Source of the DNA: Chloroflexota bacterium
GTDB lineage: Bacteria; Chloroflexota; Dehalococcoidia; UBA2979
DNA: 49,701 bases
Direction: 5' to 3'
Assembly: GCA_003670735.1 (NCBI GenBank)
Contig: QWQU01000005.1
Location: forward strand, 1 to 49,701
The translations under genes were made by a program, and so were the position numbers. This document shows, in pieces, positions 47,737 through 49,701 of this stretch. Positions within the stretch are counted from its first letter, which is position 1; every line of letters begins with the position of its first letter. The notes below the pieces were generated by a model. That model searched no databases. It had not been told where the DNA came from and saw only the letters and a list, made by a program, of their open reading frames with translations.

Positions 47737-49005
47737 CTAGTCCGTGAAGCGGCGGAAGATCAGGCTGCTGTTGTGGCCGCCGAAGCCGAGGCTGTTGGAC
47801 ATGGCCCAGTCGATCTGGACGTTGCGCGCGCCTTCGGGGACGTAGTCGAGGTTGCAGTCGGGGTCGGGCACGGTGAGGTTGCGCGTGGGGTGCACGCGCT
47901 GGTCACGGATGGCCATGACGGTGACGGCAGCCTCGATGCCACCGCAGGCGCCGAGGGTGTGACCGGTCATCGACTTGGTGCTCGGCATCGGGATGCTGCC
48001 GGCGTTCTCGCCGAACACGAGCTTCACGGACATCGTCTCGAACTTGTCGTTGAGGGGCGTGCTCGTGCCGTGCGGGTTGATGTAGTCGATGTCGGTCGCG
48101 AGGATGCCGGCTTTCTTCAGCGCCTCGTTCATCGCGCGCGCCGCGCCCTCGCCGTCCGGGGACGGCTGCGTGACGTGGAAGGCGTCGGCGGACTGACCGT
48201 ACGAGACGAGCTCCGCGAGGATGTTCGCGCCGCGCGCCTGGGCGTACTCGAGCTCCTCGAGCACGAGCAGGGCTGCGCCCTCGCCGAGCACGAAGCCGTC
48301 GCGTTCGAGGTCGTACGGACGGCTCGCGTGATCGGGGTCGTCGTTGCGCTTGGTGCTGAGCGCGTGCAGCGCGCTGAAGGAGGCAATGCCCATGCGCGTG
48401 ATCGTGGCCTCTGCGCCGCCGGCGACCATCGCGACGGCGTCGCCGCGACGAATCACCTCGAGCGCTGTGCCGAGGGCGTCCGCGCCGGAGGCGCAGGCGC
48501 TGACGGTGTTGTAGTTCGGGCCGCGCAGGCCGTACTGGATGCTGACCTGGCCAGCGGCCATGTCGGAGATGAACATCGGGACGAGGAACGGCGAGACGCG
48601 GTTCGGGCCCTTCTCGAAGAGCGTCTTGAACTGCTCCTCGAGGGTTTCGAGGCCGCCCATGCCGGCGCCGATCATCGCGCCGATCTTGTCGGCGTCCTTG
48701 GTGATGTCGATGCCGGACTGCGCCAGCGCCTCGCCAGCCGCGGCGATCGCGAACTGTACGAAGCGGTCGGTGCGGCGCGCTTCCTTGCGGTCCATAAAGT
48801 TGAGCGGGTCGAAGTCGGGGACTTCACCGGAGACCTGTGAGTCGAGGTCGCCGACCTCGCACAGTGTGGTGCGGCGGATGCCGTTCTCACCGGCGAGCAT
48901 GCGCTTCCAGTTGTGCTCGCTGCCGACGCCGAGGGCGGTGACCATGCCGGTGCCAGTGATCACGACGCGCTTGGGTGCGTAGGTCGGGAGGGTCCAGGTG
49001 GTCAT
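47737..49005 (-). CDS. fabF: 3-oxoacyl-[acyl-carrier-protein] synthase II
   Basis: FabF elongates acyl-ACP with malonyl-ACP in fatty acid synthesis. The 422-residue protein has the Cys-His-His triad: nucleophile in NTVSACASGADAL, His in INPHGTSTPLND, and His in STKSMTGHTLGACGG, with GFVLGEGAALLVLEEL between them and the terminal GFGGHNSSLIF. It follows a second, similar KAS gene by 84 bp on the same strand; together they look like part of a fab cluster extending past the right edge. Confidence 0.96.
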   Translation of the reverse strand: MTTWTLPTYAPKRVVITGTGMVTALGVGSEHNWKRMLAGENGIRRTTLCEVGDLDSQVSGEVPDFDPLNFMDRKEARRTDRFVQFAIAAAGEALAQSGIDITKDADKIGAMIGAGMGGLETLEEQFKTLFEKGPNRVSPFLVPMFISDMAAGQVSIQYGLRGPNYNTVSACASGADALGTALEVIRRGDAVAMVAGGAEATITRMGIASFSALHALSTKRNDDPDHASRPYDLERDGFVLGEGAALLVLEELEYAQARGANILAELVSYGQSADAFHVTQPSPDGEGAARAMNEALKKAGILATDIDYINPHGTSTPLNDKFETMSVKLVFGENAGSIPMPSTKSMTGHTLGACGGIEAAVTVMAIRDQRVHPTRNLTVPDPDCNLDYVPEGARNVQIDWAMSNSLGFGGHNSSLIFRRFTD

Positions 49006-49089
49006 CTCGTGTGCTCCTCGGTGCGCGGGGTACGCGGTGATCGCTGTGGAGATTCTGGGGGAGTGCGGCCTTACAGGCTTACGGTGGCG

Positions 49090-49701
49090 TCAGCCATCCC
49101 AGCGGGAAAAGACGATCGACGAGTTGTGGCCGCCGAGGCCGACGCTGGTGGACATCGCGTTGCGAATGAGCCCGCGCCGCGCGCCCTCGGTGACGTAGTC
49201 GAGGTCGCAGTCGGGGTCGGGCGTCGCATAGTTGATGGTGGGCGGGACGATCTGGTGGTAGCAGGTGAGCGCGGCGACAGCAGCCTCGACGGCGCCGGCG
49301 GCGCCCATCATGTGGCCGGTCATCGACTTCGTGCTCGAGACCATCAGGCGGTCGGCGTGCTCGGCGAAGACGGTGCGGATCGCACGCGACTCGACGCGGT
49401 CGTTGAGGGGTGTGCTTGTGCCGTGCGCGTTGATGTAGTCGATCTCGTCGAGGCCGACCTCGGAGCGCTTGAGTGAGCGCTGGATGGCGCGCATCACGCC
49501 GCGGCCATCCTCGGCGGCGGCAACCATGTCGAACGCGTCGTTCGAGGTACCTGCGCCCTTCCACTCGGCGTAGATGCGCGCACCGCGCGCCTGCGCGTGC
49601 TCGAGCTCTTCGAGGATGAGCACGCCGGCGCCTTCGGAGATCACGAAGCCGTTTCGGTTCAGGTCGAAGGGACGGCAGGCCTTGGTGGGGTCCTCGTCTT
49701 C
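49090..49701 (-). CDS. fabF: 3-oxoacyl-[acyl-carrier-protein] synthase II, second copy (N-terminus missing)
   Basis: The frame is open from the stop at 49090 to the window edge (203 residues seen, about half the enzyme). It contains NGFVISEGAGVLILEELEHA, INAHGTSTPLNDRVES (catalytic His), STKSMTGHMMGAAGA (second His) and GLGGHNSSIVF. The nucleophilic Cys would be off the edge. It is clearly paralogous to the neighbouring fabF. Chain-length or substrate specialisation of the pair is possible. Confidence 0.93.
   Translation of the reverse strand, partial: EDEDPTKACRPFDLNRNGFVISEGAGVLILEELEHAQARGARIYAEWKGAGTSNDAFDMVAAAEDGRGVMRAIQRSLKRSEVGLDEIDYINAHGTSTPLNDRVESRAIRTVFAEHADRLMVSSTKSMTGHMMGAAGAVEAAVAALTCYHQIVPPTINYATPDPDCDLDYVTEGARRGLIRNAMSTSVGLGGHNSSIVFSRWDG

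Noticed and set aside
47686-48840. 384-codon plus-strand ORF over fabF
   Set aside because: It is a shadow of the fabF frame, with low-complexity Val/Glu/Arg composition and no family features.
1-49701. Frequent palindromic octamer CCTCGAGG (11 copies found by eye)
   Set aside because: The related octamers GCTCGAGG/CCTCGAGC are about as frequent per word (19 seen for the pair), so the count follows from common CTC-GAG codons in a GC-rich genome rather than a dedicated motif.
1-49701. CRISPR arrays, insertion sequences or phage genes
   Set aside because: No regularly spaced direct repeats, transposase/integrase motifs, terminal inverted repeats or phage structural genes were seen; the only nuclease is the lone HNH gene.

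Overview
This is a gene-dense, high-GC bacterial window that reads as chromosomal core rather than accessory DNA. The gene set suggests a Chloroflexota-like bacterium, possibly Dehalococcoidia-related: a fused siroheme-decarboxylase plus HemQ heme operon, a Trp T-box before trpS, remA ahead of gmk, and high-GC codon use with many GTG/TTG starts. That placement is inference. I see no rRNA, tRNA, CRISPR array, IS element or prophage.

Positions 1-14317 are one long minus-strand run. Reading leftward from 14317: a SIMPL-domain protein; dcd; the complete riboflavin set ribD-ribE-ribBA-ribH; a small membrane protein coupled to ribH; dinB; then an aldo/keto reductase followed by a tetrapyrrole operon (fused AhbA/AhbB-type siroheme decarboxylase, HemQ-like chlorite-dismutase-family protein, HTH regulator, precorrin-2 dehydrogenase, hemA, hemC, fused cobA-hemD running off the left edge). 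This set implies heme made through siroheme, with HemQ as the possible last step.

Positions 14435-18297 (plus strand) hold a class II aldolase, lepB, pyrE with a clear terminator, and a probable prokaryotic ionotropic glutamate-receptor-like channel. Positions 18340-21345 (minus) hold a small membrane protein, a secreted transglycosylase-like protein and a membrane-anchored beta-propeller. Positions 21539-25535 (plus) hold an M50 protease, an HD protein, tyrA, a heavily structured leader before remA-gmk, and a cyclic-nucleotide-binding-domain protein, which converges on a GNAT gene.

Positions 26078-39995 are dominated by aromatic amino acid synthesis. A consensus promoter and a tryptophan T-box precede trpS. 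A Trp-rich leader peptide overlapping the trpE start follows 20 bp later, then trpE, a NUDIX/DinB-like fusion, trpG, trpD, trpC, trpF, trpB and a methyltransferase. After an HNH nuclease and a CPBP protease come trpA, aroH (chorismate mutase), DAHP synthase and scpA. ribF and tyrS follow. The right end has a hypothetical gene, an NTF2-like gene with recJ, a YjbR-family gene, a DCoH/glyoxalase fusion, a lower-GC beta-propeller gene, and two tandem KAS II (fabF) genes, the second cut by the window edge.

Recurrent regulatory themes are -10 boxes of TAnnnT type (often TGnTAnnnT) 6-9 nt before start codons, suggesting leaderless mRNAs, ATGA/GTGA stop-start overlaps inside operons, and a palindromic intergenic element shared by the dcd and recJ upstream regions.
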